Program-made: the position numbers and the translations under genes | Shown here: positions 1 through 9,393 of the stretch, in pieces | Position numbering within the stretch: the first letter of the stretch is position 1 | Layout of the letters: every line of letters starts with the position of its first letter | Source of the DNA: Gammaproteobacteria bacterium | GTDB taxonomy: Bacteria > Pseudomonadota > Gammaproteobacteria > Steroidobacterales > Woeseiaceae | DNA length: 64,000 nt | Reading direction: 5' to 3' | Assembly: GCA_022600955.1 (NCBI GenBank) | Contig: JAHZJK010000024.1 | Coordinates: 1 to 64,000 of the forward strand | The notes under the pieces: model-generated | Told to the model about the DNA's origin: nothing | The model's database searches: none | Seen by the model: only the letters and a program-made list of their open reading frames with translations

Positions 1-254
1 AAGTGGCGTTGAAGGACGACTACTTCATTGAGAAAAACCTGTACCCTAATGTTGATTTCTACTCAGGCATTATTTATCGCGCGCTAGGCATTCCGACATC
101 GATGTTCACCGTGATGTTTGCGATGGGCCGTTCAGTCGGCTGGACAGCGCACTGGCGAGAGATGATTGCAGATCCGAAAGGTAAAATTGCACGTCCACGG
201 CAGCTCTATACAGGGCCTGCGGCACGCGACTACGTGCCAGTTGAGCAGCGCTAA
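1..254 (+). CDS. gltA: citrate synthase, C-terminal fragment
   Basis: This is the last ~84 residues of a hexameric-type citrate synthase, which condenses oxaloacetate and acetyl-CoA at the entry to the TCA cycle. The visible part matches the conserved C-terminal region: [19 protein letters not shown] carries the Asp-containing catalytic segment (NVDFYSG), followed by the GWTAHWREM stretch and the typical ending with the small arginine-rich tail. The 'M' reported at base 3 is an internal GTG valine, so the gene is cut by the left edge of the window rather than being a short ORF. It ends four bases before the stop codon of the convergent gene. Identification is firm; everything upstream is outside the window. 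Confidence 0.93.
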   Translation, partial: VALKDDYFIEKNLYPNVDFYSGIIYRALGIPTSMFTVMFAMGRSVGWTAHWREMIADPKGKIARPRQLYTGPAARDYVPVEQR

Positions 255-258
255 CGAC

Positions 259-870
259 CTAGACGTGCTGCAGTAGCTCCTGCACGCCGTTGGCGTCGAG
301 TCGCTTCATCGGCTTGCCGTCAATCGGCGACATCGGCGCCTGTCGAATACCGTCGACCGGAAATACGGTTGCCTGGATCATTTCATTCTGATGATTGAAT
401 TCGAAGCCAGCGTACATTTCCGTCTGGCCGCGACGACTCTTGAGGCGACGTTCGTAAGACCGGAAGCGAATTCCCATGTCGCCAATTTCCATGGCGACCA
501 TCTCCGGACTGTCGGCAAAAACGTGCAGGTTTACGGCTGAATTTTCATCGGCTGTGCCGACGAGTACAGGCCCGACCAGCCGCGGCGTAAAGTCGCCAAG
601 CAACTCCATTGCCGATAGGGCGGCTGTGCGCATCAGGCGCAACAGGTCCTGGTGTTCTTCTCGGCCGAAAATCTGCAAATGATCCGCAACAGCCGCTTCA
701 ATTTCCGTGTTGCCTGGCAGCGAGCCGCGGCCGTTGAGGCCGAGCCGCTCAGCCGCCTTTTGTTTTGCAACACGATAGTCGCGGACACCCTGAGTAACGA
801 TGATTCGCGCTGCTTCCTGCGCGACGACGTGCCGAGCACGCTCGGACTCATTGTTTCGCTTCTTCGCCAT
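259..870 (-). CDS. conserved protein, nucleotidyltransferase-like
   Basis: A 203-residue cytosolic protein without signal peptide or membrane segment. The ORF track starts it at 1023, inside mrcA, but the ATG at 870 (MAKKRNNESERA) lies just 4 bases after the mrcA stop and gives the natural start, so the two genes are probably cotranscribed. The N-terminal third is basic and helical. The middle has GPVLVGTADENSAVNLHVFAD, a pattern resembling the substrate-side strands of small nucleotidyltransferase folds. The C-terminus ends in an SPIDGKPMKRLD motif. I recognise this as a conserved proteobacterial family without assigned function; the nucleotidyltransferase link is an inference from that central pattern only. 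Confidence 0.7.
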   Translation of the reverse strand: MAKKRNNESERARHVVAQEAARIIVTQGVRDYRVAKQKAAERLGLNGRGSLPGNTEIEAAVADHLQIFGREEHQDLLRLMRTAALSAMELLGDFTPRLVGPVLVGTADENSAVNLHVFADSPEMVAMEIGDMGIRFRSYERRLKSRRGQTEMYAGFEFNHQNEMIQATVFPVDGIRQAPMSPIDGKPMKRLDANGVQELLQHV

Positions 871-874
871 CAGC

Positions 875-3475
875 CTAGAACAAAGATTCGTCCTGTTCCT
901 CGGTTTCAGACTCGTCGTCCGGTTTCGGGTCGAGGCCAGCCGCATCATTGAAAGGGTCGGCGATCTCCTCCAGGTGTTCACAGTCCGGCACGTGACCTTC
1001 GCGGAACACTTCAAAGCGGGCATTGGACTGTCCTGCTCGGGCAGGGCACCCGGTTGCGCTGTCGATTCGAACGCTGACGATGCCCTCGGGCATTGGCATC
1101 TGATGTTCCGGAACGTCTTTCAGCGCAATGCGCGCAAATTCGACCCAGACCGGTAACGCCGTTCTTGATCCTTCCTCGCCAGGGCCAAGTGGCAAGTCGT
1201 CGTCGTATCCGACCCACGCAATAGCCGCGATGTCGGCGTTGAAGCCGCCGAACCAGGCATCGCGGCGATCATTTGACGTACCGGTTTTGCCTGACAGATC
1301 GGATCGGCCGAGTTCGCGGCGTGCTCGAGCACCCGTGCCGCTGCGCACGACGTCTCGCATCATGTCCTGCACAATAAAAGCGTTCTGTGGCGTGATGACT
1401 TGTGGCGCCAGGTTCAGGCCTTCAAACAGCTCAGGTGCAACACTTGCATCGGGTCGGTAGGTATCGATGACGTCCACCATTTCTTCCAGCGACATATCAG
1501 CGTTCGTATTGTTCCTGGTCGTCCCGGGGACCAAAGACTCTTCTATGACACATTCATCGCATACGAAAGCCGGCTCCGCACGGTACAGCGGTTCGCCATT
1601 GGGCCCGAAGATGGCGTCAATAACATAGGGTTTTACGGCATGCCCGCCATTCGCGAGCGTTGCGTAACCCTGCGCCATGTCCAATGGGGACGCAGCACCA
1701 GCACCGAGCGCCAGGGACCCGTTGCGTGGTAATGCAGCATCGCCAAAACCAAACTTCTCGATGTGTCGAACCGCATTGCTAATTCCGGTTTCAAACAACA
1801 AGAGCCGGACGGACACCAGGTTCATCGATCGTTTCAGCGCTTCGCGCATGCGTGTCGGACCGTAGAACCGACCGCTGTAGTTGATCGGTCGCCACACGGC
1901 CTCAAGCTCTGAAGAGTTGATGACAACGGGCGCATCAAGCACGACGGTTGCAGCGGTATTACCGTGCTCCAGTGCAGCCGAGTAGATGAACGGCTTGAAC
2001 GATGAGCCGGGCTGGCGATACGCCTGGCGGGCGCGGTTAAATTTGCTAACGGTAAAGTCGAAGCCGCCGGTCAGTGCGCTCACGGCACCATCAAACGGAT
2101 CGATCGCGACAACAGCGCCCTGTGCTTCCGGAACTTGCGCCAGCGCCCAGTTATCGTCAGCGGTCGGCATGACAAAGACAACGTCGCCGACAGCAACGAC
2201 CTCGGCAGCAGACTCGGGAGCCGGACCATAGTTTTCCCGATCGATGAACGGATTGGCCCACTTTATCCCCGTCCACGGCAATGTCGACTGCAAACCGTCG
2301 CGGAAAACGATAGACGCCGTGTTGTCCTCGTGCACGGCAGTAATCAGGGCCAGCGACAGTCCACCGGGCGCGTACTGATTCAGTGGCTCGAAGGTTTCTT
2401 CCGGCCAGTCTTCGACGGGTTGCGACAGTAGCGCTGCATCGAGCTCCATTTGGCGATACGGGCCGCGATAGCCGCGGCGGCGCGTGAACTCGAGCAGCCC
2501 GTTTCGCAGCGCGTAGTTGGCCGCCTTCTGCATACGTGAGTCGAGTGAGGTGACGACCTGGTAGCCAGCCGTGTAAGTTTCCTCGCCGTAGCGTCGCAGC
2601 ATTTCGCTGCGCACCATCTCGGCGATGTTCGGCGCATTCAACTCGATGGCAGCGCCGTGCAATCGCGACTCCATCGGCTGTTCGACGGATTCGTCATGTG
2701 TCGCCTGGTCGATGTAGCCGAGATCCAGCATTCGGCTCAACACGTAGCCACGCCGCACAGTGGCGTTTCTCGGGCTTGAAACAGGGTTGTACCGCGATGG
2801 CGCAGGTAACACGCCGGCGAGCGTCGCAGCTTCCGCAACATTGATATCGGCCAGGTCCTTATTGAAGAATACCTGTGCTGATGCAGCGACGCCGTACGCG
2901 CGTTGACCGAAGAACATTTTGTTGAGGAACAGCGCCATGATCTGTTCCTTCGTAAACTCCTGCTCAATCTTCCAGGCGAGGAAGGCCTCCGTCAGTTTGC
3001 GCGCTACAGTCTGCTCGCGGGTCAAAAAGTAATCTCGGGCCAGCTGTTGCGTCAACGTGCTGCCGCCGCCGCCCGATGCGTCGCCGGTCTTGGCGACGCG
3101 GACGAGTGCGCGCAGTACACCTCGATAGTCGATGCCCGAGTGTACGAAGAAGCGTTGATCCTCCGCCGCAACGAAAGCATCGACAACGTGAGTCGGGACG
3201 TCGTCATACGTAATAGGTATGCGGCGGCGTTCGCCCACTTCACTAATAAGGTGCCCATCGCGGCTAAAAATGCGCAACGGCACCTGCAGCGGGATATCGC
3301 GGATCGTTTCAGCCTCCGGGAGGCTTGGCTGCACATAGTAATAAGCGCCAATGACGCCCGCCGTAGCGCCAATTGTGCCGATTACGCCCAATGTGAGGCC
3401 CACAATCGCCACTCTGAGCCATCTTCGGCGTCTTATGTGACGTGGTTTCGCTTTTTTTTGCGCTGGATTATGCAT
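875..3475 (-). CDS. mrcA: penicillin-binding protein 1A (bifunctional murein synthase)
   Basis: An 866-residue class A PBP that polymerises lipid II and cross-links peptidoglycan in the periplasm. It has a short basic cytoplasmic tail, one membrane anchor at about residues 22-48, and a GT51 glycosyltransferase domain (catalytic EDQRFFVHSGID near residue 107; GGSTLTQQLARD downstream). An inserted region follows, then the transpeptidase domain with SxxK (GSSFKPF), SxN (KRSMNLV) and KTG (GKTGTSND). The C-terminus ends in an acidic tail (DDESETEEQDESLF). Length fits the family. It is divergent from pilM, as in Pseudomonas (from memory), with a 357-base intergenic region. The downstream gene starts 4 bases after its stop. 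Confidence 0.96.
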   Translation of the reverse strand: MHNPAQKKAKPRHIRRRRWLRVAIVGLTLGVIGTIGATAGVIGAYYYVQPSLPEAETIRDIPLQVPLRIFSRDGHLISEVGERRRIPITYDDVPTHVVDAFVAAEDQRFFVHSGIDYRGVLRALVRVAKTGDASGGGGSTLTQQLARDYFLTREQTVARKLTEAFLAWKIEQEFTKEQIMALFLNKMFFGQRAYGVAASAQVFFNKDLADINVAEAATLAGVLPAPSRYNPVSSPRNATVRRGYVLSRMLDLGYIDQATHDESVEQPMESRLHGAAIELNAPNIAEMVRSEMLRRYGEETYTAGYQVVTSLDSRMQKAANYALRNGLLEFTRRRGYRGPYRQMELDAALLSQPVEDWPEETFEPLNQYAPGGLSLALITAVHEDNTASIVFRDGLQSTLPWTGIKWANPFIDRENYGPAPESAAEVVAVGDVVFVMPTADDNWALAQVPEAQGAVVAIDPFDGAVSALTGGFDFTVSKFNRARQAYRQPGSSFKPFIYSAALEHGNTAATVVLDAPVVINSSELEAVWRPINYSGRFYGPTRMREALKRSMNLVSVRLLLFETGISNAVRHIEKFGFGDAALPRNGSLALGAGAASPLDMAQGYATLANGGHAVKPYVIDAIFGPNGEPLYRAEPAFVCDECVIEESLVPGTTRNNTNADMSLEEMVDVIDTYRPDASVAPELFEGLNLAPQVITPQNAFIVQDMMRDVVRSGTGARARRELGRSDLSGKTGTSNDRRDAWFGGFNADIAAIAWVGYDDDLPLGPGEEGSRTALPVWVEFARIALKDVPEHQMPMPEGIVSVRIDSATGCPARAGQSNARFEVFREGHVPDCEHLEEIADPFNDAAGLDPKPDDESETEEQDESLF

Positions 3476-3832
3476 AGTTGCTGGCGTTTTCGGCAGAACA
3501 CCCCTGTTTTAAAGGGCGTTTGTCCACCTTATTAGAGGTTACGGTGATGTCCGGTCGATGCAAGGAATGTGGCTTTTTTGGGGCAATTGCTCGGGAGCGG
3601 GCCTAAGGCGGCCGATGATAGTCATTAGTGCCTTGGACCTGCAATAACGAGTCTCACTGGTGAGCGACGACTGGATCACAGAAAGACCTCTTCGGCGGCA
3701 TTACCATAGGGATGTTCGGATCGTGAACAAAGTCACGTTTTATTTAACATTTTATTGATATATAGTTAAATCGCGTTGCTAAGGTTTGCCTTAGTATTGA
3801 CTCGCAACTTACCGACTTAGAAGGAAAAATAC
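3476..3832. other. divergent mrcA/pilM intergenic region
   Basis: 357 bases without a gene. The half near mrcA is GC-balanced and shows nothing I can name. The pilM side (about 3735-3800) is strikingly AT-rich (TTTATTTAACATTTTATTGATATATAG) and is the likely promoter region of the pilus operon. It also holds the perfect 6-bp inverted repeat CTAAGG-TTTG-CCTTAG at 3779-3794, about 40 bases before the pilM start, which could be an operator or a 5'UTR hairpin. No tRNA-like cloverleaf and no intrinsic terminator with a T-run is visible. Confidence 0.6.
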
Positions 3833-4894
3833 GTGCTTTTCGGCAATAAATCACAACCATTGCTGGGCCTCGATATAACGACATCGTCGGTCAAACTGAT
3901 TGAGCTTTCGCAGAGCGGAAAGCGCTATCGGGTCGAGTCCTATTCAGCAGAACCTACCCCCCCAAGTTCGGTGAACGAAAAAGCCATCGTCGATGCGAAA
4001 GCAGTCGGTGAGGCGATTCGCCGCGCGGTGAAACGCGCAGGGGCCAAGGCCACGGATGTAGCCGTCGCAATTAGTGGCGATGCTGCAATTACTAAAGTCA
4101 TTCAAATGCCATCGAGCCTCTCCGCGCGAGATCTCGAGGGGCAGGTCGAAATCCAGGCTGATCAATACATTCCATTTCCAATGGAAGAGGTCAGTTTTGA
4201 TTACGAGATAATCGGCCCAAACGACAAGGACCCGGAGTTAATGGATGTCCTGCTTGTCGCGACGCGAACTGAGAATGTTGAGCAGCGTCAGGCAGCCGTT
4301 GTTGCTGCGGGACTGGAGACGCAAATTGTCGATGTTGAGGCTTTCGCACTTGAGAATGCCTGTCGTCTGCTGAGCCACCAGGTTCCGGACGGCGGTATTG
4401 GTCAGTCGGTCGCCGTTGTCGATATCGGCGCGAGCAGCACGACCTTTAGTGTGTTGCAGGACCTCAAAGTAATCTATACGCGTGATTTCAACTTCGGTGG
4501 TCAACAACTCACCGAGGAAATCATGCGTACTTACGGACTGTCGATGGAAGATGCCGGTCGCGCCAAGAAACAGGGCGGATTGCCGAGTAACTACCAGCCC
4601 GAGGTTCTGGAACCCTTTATTGATGACATGACGCAACAGGTGAGCCGCTCATTGCAGTTCTATCTTGCCTCGGGCGGTGGTCGCGAACAGCCAGACATGA
4701 TCCTGGTCTGCGGTGGCTGCGCGAACATCCCGGGTATTGCGGACGTCATTTCCAGCCGAGTAGGCATACCAACAGAAGTTGGTGACCCACTTGGTCAGAT
4801 GAAAATTTCTTCAAAAGCCAAATCACAGGGCGTCAACCGGGATGCAACAGCATTGCTCACGGCCTGCGGTCTCGCACTCAGGAGTTTTGACTGA
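3833..4894 (+). CDS. pilM: type IV pilus inner-membrane platform protein PilM
   Basis: A 353-residue actin-like ATPase-fold protein that binds the cytoplasmic N-terminus of PilN and links the type IV pilus alignment complex to the motor. The N-terminus LLGLDITTSSVKLIEL is the FtsA/PilM phosphate-1 motif. VAVVDIGASSTTFSVL is the second phosphate loop, and ILVCGGCANIPGI is the adenosine motif. The start is GTG, with AGAAGGA 7 bases upstream. The gene opens the pilMNOPQ operon and its TGA overlaps the pilN ATG by one base. It sits in the standard order behind divergent mrcA. Confidence 0.96.
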   Translation: MLFGNKSQPLLGLDITTSSVKLIELSQSGKRYRVESYSAEPTPPSSVNEKAIVDAKAVGEAIRRAVKRAGAKATDVAVAISGDAAITKVIQMPSSLSARDLEGQVEIQADQYIPFPMEEVSFDYEIIGPNDKDPELMDVLLVATRTENVEQRQAAVVAAGLETQIVDVEAFALENACRLLSHQVPDGGIGQSVAVVDIGASSTTFSVLQDLKVIYTRDFNFGGQQLTEEIMRTYGLSMEDAGRAKKQGGLPSNYQPEVLEPFIDDMTQQVSRSLQFYLASGGGREQPDMILVCGGCANIPGIADVISSRVGIPTEVGDPLGQMKISSKAKSQGVNRDATALLTACGLALRSFD

Positions 4895-5460
4895 TGCCGA
4901 GTATTAATTTACTGCCATGGCGTGAGGCGGAACGTAAACAGCGCCAACGGGATTTCGGAGTCGCCATGGGCGGAGCCGTAGTCGCTGGTATCGCTGTCGT
5001 CGTGCTGACCGTGCTCGCGTATTCGCAAATGATCTCCGGACAGGAGGCGCGCAACGATCGACTCGAAGCCGAGATCGCGGAGCTTGAAAAGAGCATTACC
5101 GAGATCGACGGTCTTGAGCGGCAGAAGGAACGACTGCTGGCGCGTATGGAGATCATTGAACAGCTGCAAAAGAGTCGCCCGGAAATCGTGCATCTTTTTG
5201 ACGAGCTGGTTCGCCAATTGCCGGAAGGGGTCTACCTCACCAGCATGAAGCAGACAGGCTCGCGGGTTGAGATTCGCGGTGTCGCACAGTCAAGCACGCG
5301 AGTGTCTGCGCTGATGCGCCAGATAGACTCGTCAGAATGGTTGACGGACCCGGAAGTTGAGCGTGTTGAAACCACGCAGGCTGGAACATCACGCCAGTCG
5401 CAATTCGTGGTGTACGCAAAGCAAGTGCGTTCAGATGCTGACCTGGAGGATGACGTATGA
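4894..5460 (+). CDS. pilN: type IV pilus assembly protein PilN
   Basis: A 188-residue bitopic inner-membrane protein. The short cytoplasmic N-terminus MPSINLLPWREAERKQRQ contains the INLLPW-R motif that docks into PilM. It is followed by one transmembrane helix (about residues 25-45), a coiled coil rich in E, L and R (NDRLEAEIAELEKSITEIDGL), and a small ferredoxin-like periplasmic domain. It pairs with PilO. The start codon overlaps the pilM stop and the stop overlaps pilO (ATGA), so translation is coupled. Confidence 0.95.
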   Translation: MPSINLLPWREAERKQRQRDFGVAMGGAVVAGIAVVVLTVLAYSQMISGQEARNDRLEAEIAELEKSITEIDGLERQKERLLARMEIIEQLQKSRPEIVHLFDELVRQLPEGVYLTSMKQTGSRVEIRGVAQSSTRVSALMRQIDSSEWLTDPEVERVETTQAGTSRQSQFVVYAKQVRSDADLEDDV

Positions 5461-6056
5461 ATGTCCTCGAAGAACTGCAAAGTCTCGACGCTAATGACGT
5501 TGGCCGGTGGCCGTTCGTTTTTCGTGCCGCGGTTATCGCGATCGTGTTTGCTCTGGTCGTAGGCCTGGGCATTTACTGGTTCATTGTTCAGGACAAGGCA
5601 CCTGCATTGCAGCGCGCCGAAGCCGACGAAGTGTCCTTACGTACGACCTTCGAGAACAAACAGCGTAAAGCGGCCAATTACGACGCTTACAAAGCGCAGC
5701 TGTCCCAGATTGAACAGTCTTTCGGCACGATGTTGCGCCAGTTGCCCGGCAAAACGGAGATTCCGAGCCTGATCGTTGATATCTCGCAAACAGGGCTTGC
5801 AGCGGGTCTGCAGGAAAAACTGTTTGTACCGCAGTCGGAAATTCCGAAAGACTTTTACGCCGAGAAGCCTATTCAGATTCGTCTGTCTGGCGGCTACCAC
5901 GAGATCGGAAACTTCGTCAGTGGCATTGCGGCTTTACCGCGTATCGTGACATTGCACGACATCACCATTACGCCTGAGTCGCAGGATTCGTATGACCAGC
6001 TGAGCATGGAAGTGACTGCCCAGACTTATCGATATCTTGACGAGGAGGCAAACTAA
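5457..6056 (+). CDS. pilO: type IV pilus assembly protein PilO
   Basis: A 199-residue bitopic inner-membrane protein that heterodimerises with PilN and contacts PilP. A hydrophobic helix occupies about residues 20-46 (FRAAVIAIVFALVVGLGIYWFIV). A coiled-coil stretch and the conserved RQLPGKTEIPSLIVDIS segment follow, the latter marking the start of the periplasmic ferredoxin-like fold. The ATG overlaps the pilN stop by four bases. Position and length both match the family. Confidence 0.95.
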   Translation: MNVLEELQSLDANDVGRWPFVFRAAVIAIVFALVVGLGIYWFIVQDKAPALQRAEADEVSLRTTFENKQRKAANYDAYKAQLSQIEQSFGTMLRQLPGKTEIPSLIVDISQTGLAAGLQEKLFVPQSEIPKDFYAEKPIQIRLSGGYHEIGNFVSGIAALPRIVTLHDITITPESQDSYDQLSMEVTAQTYRYLDEEAN

Positions 6057-6058
6057 TC

Positions 6059-6583
6059 ATGCGTACTTCTCTGACAATCAAACACGTTCTGATTTTGGCG
6101 TTAACCAGCTTCGGGCTCAGCGCTTGCGGTCCCGACATGGATGACCTCGATCAGTACATCAATACAATCAAAGCACGGCCAGGTGGTCGGATCGAGGCAT
6201 TGCCCGAGATCACACCGTATGAAGGCTTTACATACATTGCCGACGCGCAGGGACTGCGCTCTCCGTTTCGTCCCGATACGCCGCAGGCTGGCGGCCCAGG
6301 ATCTGGCACACGCCCGGACCCGGAGCGCAGCAGGGAGTATCTTGAAAGTTTCCCGCTGGACACGCTTGGCATGGTCGGCACAATGAACATTGGCGAGACA
6401 GAATTCGGCCTTGTACAAACTTCGGACGGTTTGATTCACCGTGTCGTTCCTGGAAATTTCATGGGACAAAACGACGGACGAATTACACAAATTTCTGACT
6501 CAGAAATTGCCTTGGTAGAAATTATTTCTGACGGAATCGGCGGCTACATCGAAAGAGATGCTGCGGTTAGTCTTTCAGACTGA
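6059..6583 (+). CDS. pilP: type IV pilus lipoprotein PilP
   Basis: A 174-residue inner-membrane lipoprotein that bridges PilN/PilO to the secretin PilQ. The signal peptide ends in a lipobox with the acylated cysteine at residue 23 (FGLSAC-GPD). A flexible Pro/Gly-rich linker (FRPDTPQAGGPGSGTRPDPER) leads to the beta-rich homology-region domain, with SFPLDTLGMVGTM and GLVQTSDGLIHRVVPGNFMG as typical PilP strands. It starts two bases after the pilO stop. Confidence 0.95.
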   Translation: MRTSLTIKHVLILALTSFGLSACGPDMDDLDQYINTIKARPGGRIEALPEITPYEGFTYIADAQGLRSPFRPDTPQAGGPGSGTRPDPERSREYLESFPLDTLGMVGTMNIGETEFGLVQTSDGLIHRVVPGNFMGQNDGRITQISDSEIALVEIISDGIGGYIERDAAVSLSD

Positions 6584-6611
6584 CACCTGAATGGAACTGG
6601 GAGTTAAGGGT

Positions 6612-8801
6612 ATGATCCTTAGAAGCAAATCGACAGTCAGCGGACGCGCTAGGGCGCTTAGCTGGGCTGCACTTACACAAGTAGCTTTGCTGCTTTTCTG
6701 GGGCGCTTCGGCTAGCGCGCAGGAAGGTAACCGGCTGCAGGACATTCAGGTGCAGACTTTGCCCGGTCAACGGGTCGAGTTGAAGCTCATCATGAGTGAC
6801 ACGGCTCCCGAGCCGCTGGCATTCACGATCGAGAATCCTGCGCGTATCGCGCTGGATCTGCCCGCAACGACATTGGGACTGACATCACGTCGCCGTGACG
6901 TCAACCTCGGCCCACTGAATACAGTGCTGACAGCCGAAGCAAATGGTCGCACGCGTGTCGTTCTTAATCTTGGCTCAATGGTTGAGTACCAAACAACCCG
7001 CAGCGGCAATACCGTAACGGTAGTGCTTGGCGACGGAGATGACTACAGCGCAGGCACCACCCAGTTTGCCAGCGCGCCAGCATCAGCTCCCCAGTCATAC
7101 GCGACCGCAGGTAGCCGTTCGATATCCAGCGTTGACTTCCGTCGCACACGCGACGGAGGTGGTCGTGTTGTTGTCAATCTCAGCGATCCTTCGACACCGG
7201 TTGATATTCGTCAGGAAGGCGGCCGTGTAGTTGCAGTATTCAAAGACACGAGCTTGCCAGCAGAGCTCATGCGCCGACTCGACGTCATGGATTTCGCAAC
7301 ACCTGTAACGACCGTTGATACGCTGCGTACCAACCTCGATACGCGCATCGTTATTTCGGCTGACGGCAAATATGAGCAACTCGCTTATCAGTCAGACAAC
7401 GAATTCACAATCGAGATTAATCCGGCGCCGGAATCGTCTGACGCTGAATCAAGCTTGTTCTCGGAGACTAAAGAATACGAAGGACAGCGTCTGACGTTGA
7501 ACTTCCAGGACATCGAGACGCGCGCCGTACTGCAGCTGCTTGCTGAGACCTCCGGCAAAAACATCGTTGTCTCGGATACCGTGCAGGGCAACGTAACTCT
7601 TCGCCTGCGCAACGTGCCGTGGGATCAGGCTCTCGATATCGTAATGACGACCAAAGGTCTGGACATGCGCCAGAATGGCAACGTCATCATGGTTGCGCCG
7701 GCTGAAGAAATTGCGGCCCGGGAGACAGCAGACCTTGAGGCACAGCTGGCGATAAGCGAGTTGGAGCCAGTGTATTCCGAGTTCTTGCAGGTCAACTACG
7801 CGAAGGCGTCTGACCTGTCCATGCTTATCCTCGGCGACGGCGGTGGCAGCAACGCAATGCTGTCTGATCGTGGCAGCCTGGGTGTCGATGAGCGTACTAA
7901 TACACTGCTGGTACAGGATACGGCCGAGCGCCTGCAAGACATCCGCCGCATGGTTCGTACGCTTGATATTCCAATCAAACAGGTACTGATCGAGTCACGC
8001 ATCGTCGTTGTAAACGACGACTTCAGTCGCGACCTCGGTGTTCGTCTGGGTGTAACCGCGTTCAATGAGAGCAACACAGGCGTAACCACGATTAGTGGTA
8101 CCGGTACCGGTACTGACACAATGATCGGTTCGGTTCTCGACAACCTCGCAGATCCGGCAAACGGCACGATTTACCCAATCGAGCTGCCGACTCTGAACAA
8201 CCGTTACAACGTAAGCGTTCCAGTTGCAGAAGCAGCAGGACGCTTCTCACTGGCGGTGTTGGAGAATGACTACCTGGTTGATCTTGAGCTGACCGCACTG
8301 GAAGCTGAAGGCCGCGGCGAGATTGTTTCAACACCGCGCGTCATTACAGCCAACCAGAGCGAGGCGACGATTAAGCAGGGTGTTGAGATTCCTTACCAGC
8401 AATCTGCATCTTCGGGCGCCACGACCATTCAGTTTAAGGAAGCCGTACTGGAGCTCATCGTTACACCGCAAATAACACCGGACAACAACATCATCATGGA
8501 CCTCAAGGTCAGCAAGGATAATGTTGGTGAGATTATTTCGACGGGTGGCCTTGGCGGTACAGTACCAAGTATTGATACTCGCTCGGTTGAGACCCAGGTG
8601 CTGGTTGCCGACGGTCAGACCGTGGTGTTGGGCGGTATCTACGAGACCGAACGCCGCGAAACCGAGACGAAGGTTCCGTTCCTTGGCGACATCCCATTTG
8701 CGGGCAAACTGTTCAAGAGTACGAAGCGCACTGACAACAAGGCAGAACTGCTGATTTTTGTCACGCCGCGAATTCTTGAAGAAGGTTCCAGCATTTACTA
8801 G
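6612..8801 (+). CDS. pilQ: type IV pilus secretin PilQ
   Basis: The outer-membrane secretin through which the pilus fibre exits. The ORF opens at 6591, but the ATG at 6612 (MILRSKSTVSGRARAL) has GGGAG about 9 bases upstream and yields a clean signal peptide ending in ASASAQEG, so I prefer it (729 residues). After the signal come two AMIN-type beta domains that bind peptidoglycan, an STN/secretin N0 domain (LNFQDIETRAVLQLLAE), an N1 repeat and the C-terminal secretin pore with VPFLGDIPFAGKLFKS near the end. A strong terminator follows 24 bases downstream, closing the pilus operon. Confidence 0.95.
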   Translation: MILRSKSTVSGRARALSWAALTQVALLLFWGASASAQEGNRLQDIQVQTLPGQRVELKLIMSDTAPEPLAFTIENPARIALDLPATTLGLTSRRRDVNLGPLNTVLTAEANGRTRVVLNLGSMVEYQTTRSGNTVTVVLGDGDDYSAGTTQFASAPASAPQSYATAGSRSISSVDFRRTRDGGGRVVVNLSDPSTPVDIRQEGGRVVAVFKDTSLPAELMRRLDVMDFATPVTTVDTLRTNLDTRIVISADGKYEQLAYQSDNEFTIEINPAPESSDAESSLFSETKEYEGQRLTLNFQDIETRAVLQLLAETSGKNIVVSDTVQGNVTLRLRNVPWDQALDIVMTTKGLDMRQNGNVIMVAPAEEIAARETADLEAQLAISELEPVYSEFLQVNYAKASDLSMLILGDGGGSNAMLSDRGSLGVDERTNTLLVQDTAERLQDIRRMVRTLDIPIKQVLIESRIVVVNDDFSRDLGVRLGVTAFNESNTGVTTISGTGTGTDTMIGSVLDNLADPANGTIYPIELPTLNNRYNVSVPVAEAAGRFSLAVLENDYLVDLELTALEAEGRGEIVSTPRVITANQSEATIKQGVEIPYQQSASSGATTIQFKEAVLELIVTPQITPDNNIIMDLKVSKDNVGEIISTGGLGGTVPSIDTRSVETQVLVADGQTVVLGGIYETERRETETKVPFLGDIPFAGKLFKSTKRTDNKAELLIFVTPRILEEGSSIY

Positions 8802-8825
8802 AACGCTGGCCGCTGATTAAACTGT

Positions 8826-8854
8826 AAAGCCAACCTTCGGGTTGGCTTTCTTTT
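8826..8854 (+). terminator. intrinsic terminator after pilQ
   Basis: AAAGCCAACC-TTCG-GGTTGGCTTT forms a perfect 10-bp stem with a UUCG tetraloop, followed by CTTTT. This is a textbook rho-independent terminator. It ends 17 bases before the aroK start, so aroK must have its own promoter or receive read-through. Confidence 0.93.
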
Positions 8855-8871
8855 ATGCAAGACTCAATACT

Positions 8872-9384
8872 ATGAAGCATCCGCGCAACATCATTCTCAT
8901 CGGACCCATGGGCGCCGGCAAATCGGCGGTCGGGCGTTCGCTGGCGCGTACGTTGCATCTGACCTTTATCGATAGCGACGATGAGATCGAAGCGCGCACC
9001 GGTGTGGATATTCCTTTCATCTTCGAAAAAGAAGGTGAGGAGGGGTTTCGTAAGCGCGAAGCGGTTGTGATCGATGACCTCAGCAAGATGGACGGCATTG
9101 TGCTTGCGACCGGCGGCGGCGCTATCGTCGATCCCGACAGTCGCAGTCGCCTGGGTGGGCGCGGCTTTGTTGTGTATCTCTTTACATCGGTCGAGCAGCA
9201 GGTTGTGCGTACACAGCGCGGGCGCGAGCGGCCTCTCATAGCGGGTAGCGACCCGCAGGCAACACTGGCGGCACTCCTGGAGCAACGCGACCCGCTGTAT
9301 CGAGAGATTGCGGATATCGTTGTGGACACTGACGGCCGCAGAGTCAACGCTGTTGCGAATGAGATCGTCGAGCAGATCAGCTAA
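8872..9384 (+). CDS. aroK: shikimate kinase
   Basis: A 170-residue kinase that phosphorylates shikimate at O3 in the chorismate pathway. The Walker A loop is LIGPMGAGKSAVGRSLA, the shikimate-binding segment is DSDDEIEARTG, the GGG motif is LATGGGAIVD, and the lid arginine segment is RERPLI. The ORF track extends to 8842, which would place the start inside the pilQ terminator; the ATG at 8872 gives the normal family N-terminus. aroB follows directly, as in other gammaproteobacteria. Confidence 0.95.
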   Translation: MKHPRNIILIGPMGAGKSAVGRSLARTLHLTFIDSDDEIEARTGVDIPFIFEKEGEEGFRKREAVVIDDLSKMDGIVLATGGGAIVDPDSRSRLGGRGFVVYLFTSVEQQVVRTQRGRERPLIAGSDPQATLAALLEQRDPLYREIADIVVDTDGRRVNAVANEIVEQIS

Positions 9385-9393
9385 TCTGTGCTG

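Noticed and set aside
2903-3535. 210-residue plus-strand ORF over the mrcA start
   Set aside because: Shadow of PBP1A, no family pattern.
8098-8117. GGTACC tandem repeat in pilQ
   Set aside because: GTACCG repeats encode a Gly-Thr run inside the secretin; a coding low-complexity stretch, not a regulatory repeat.
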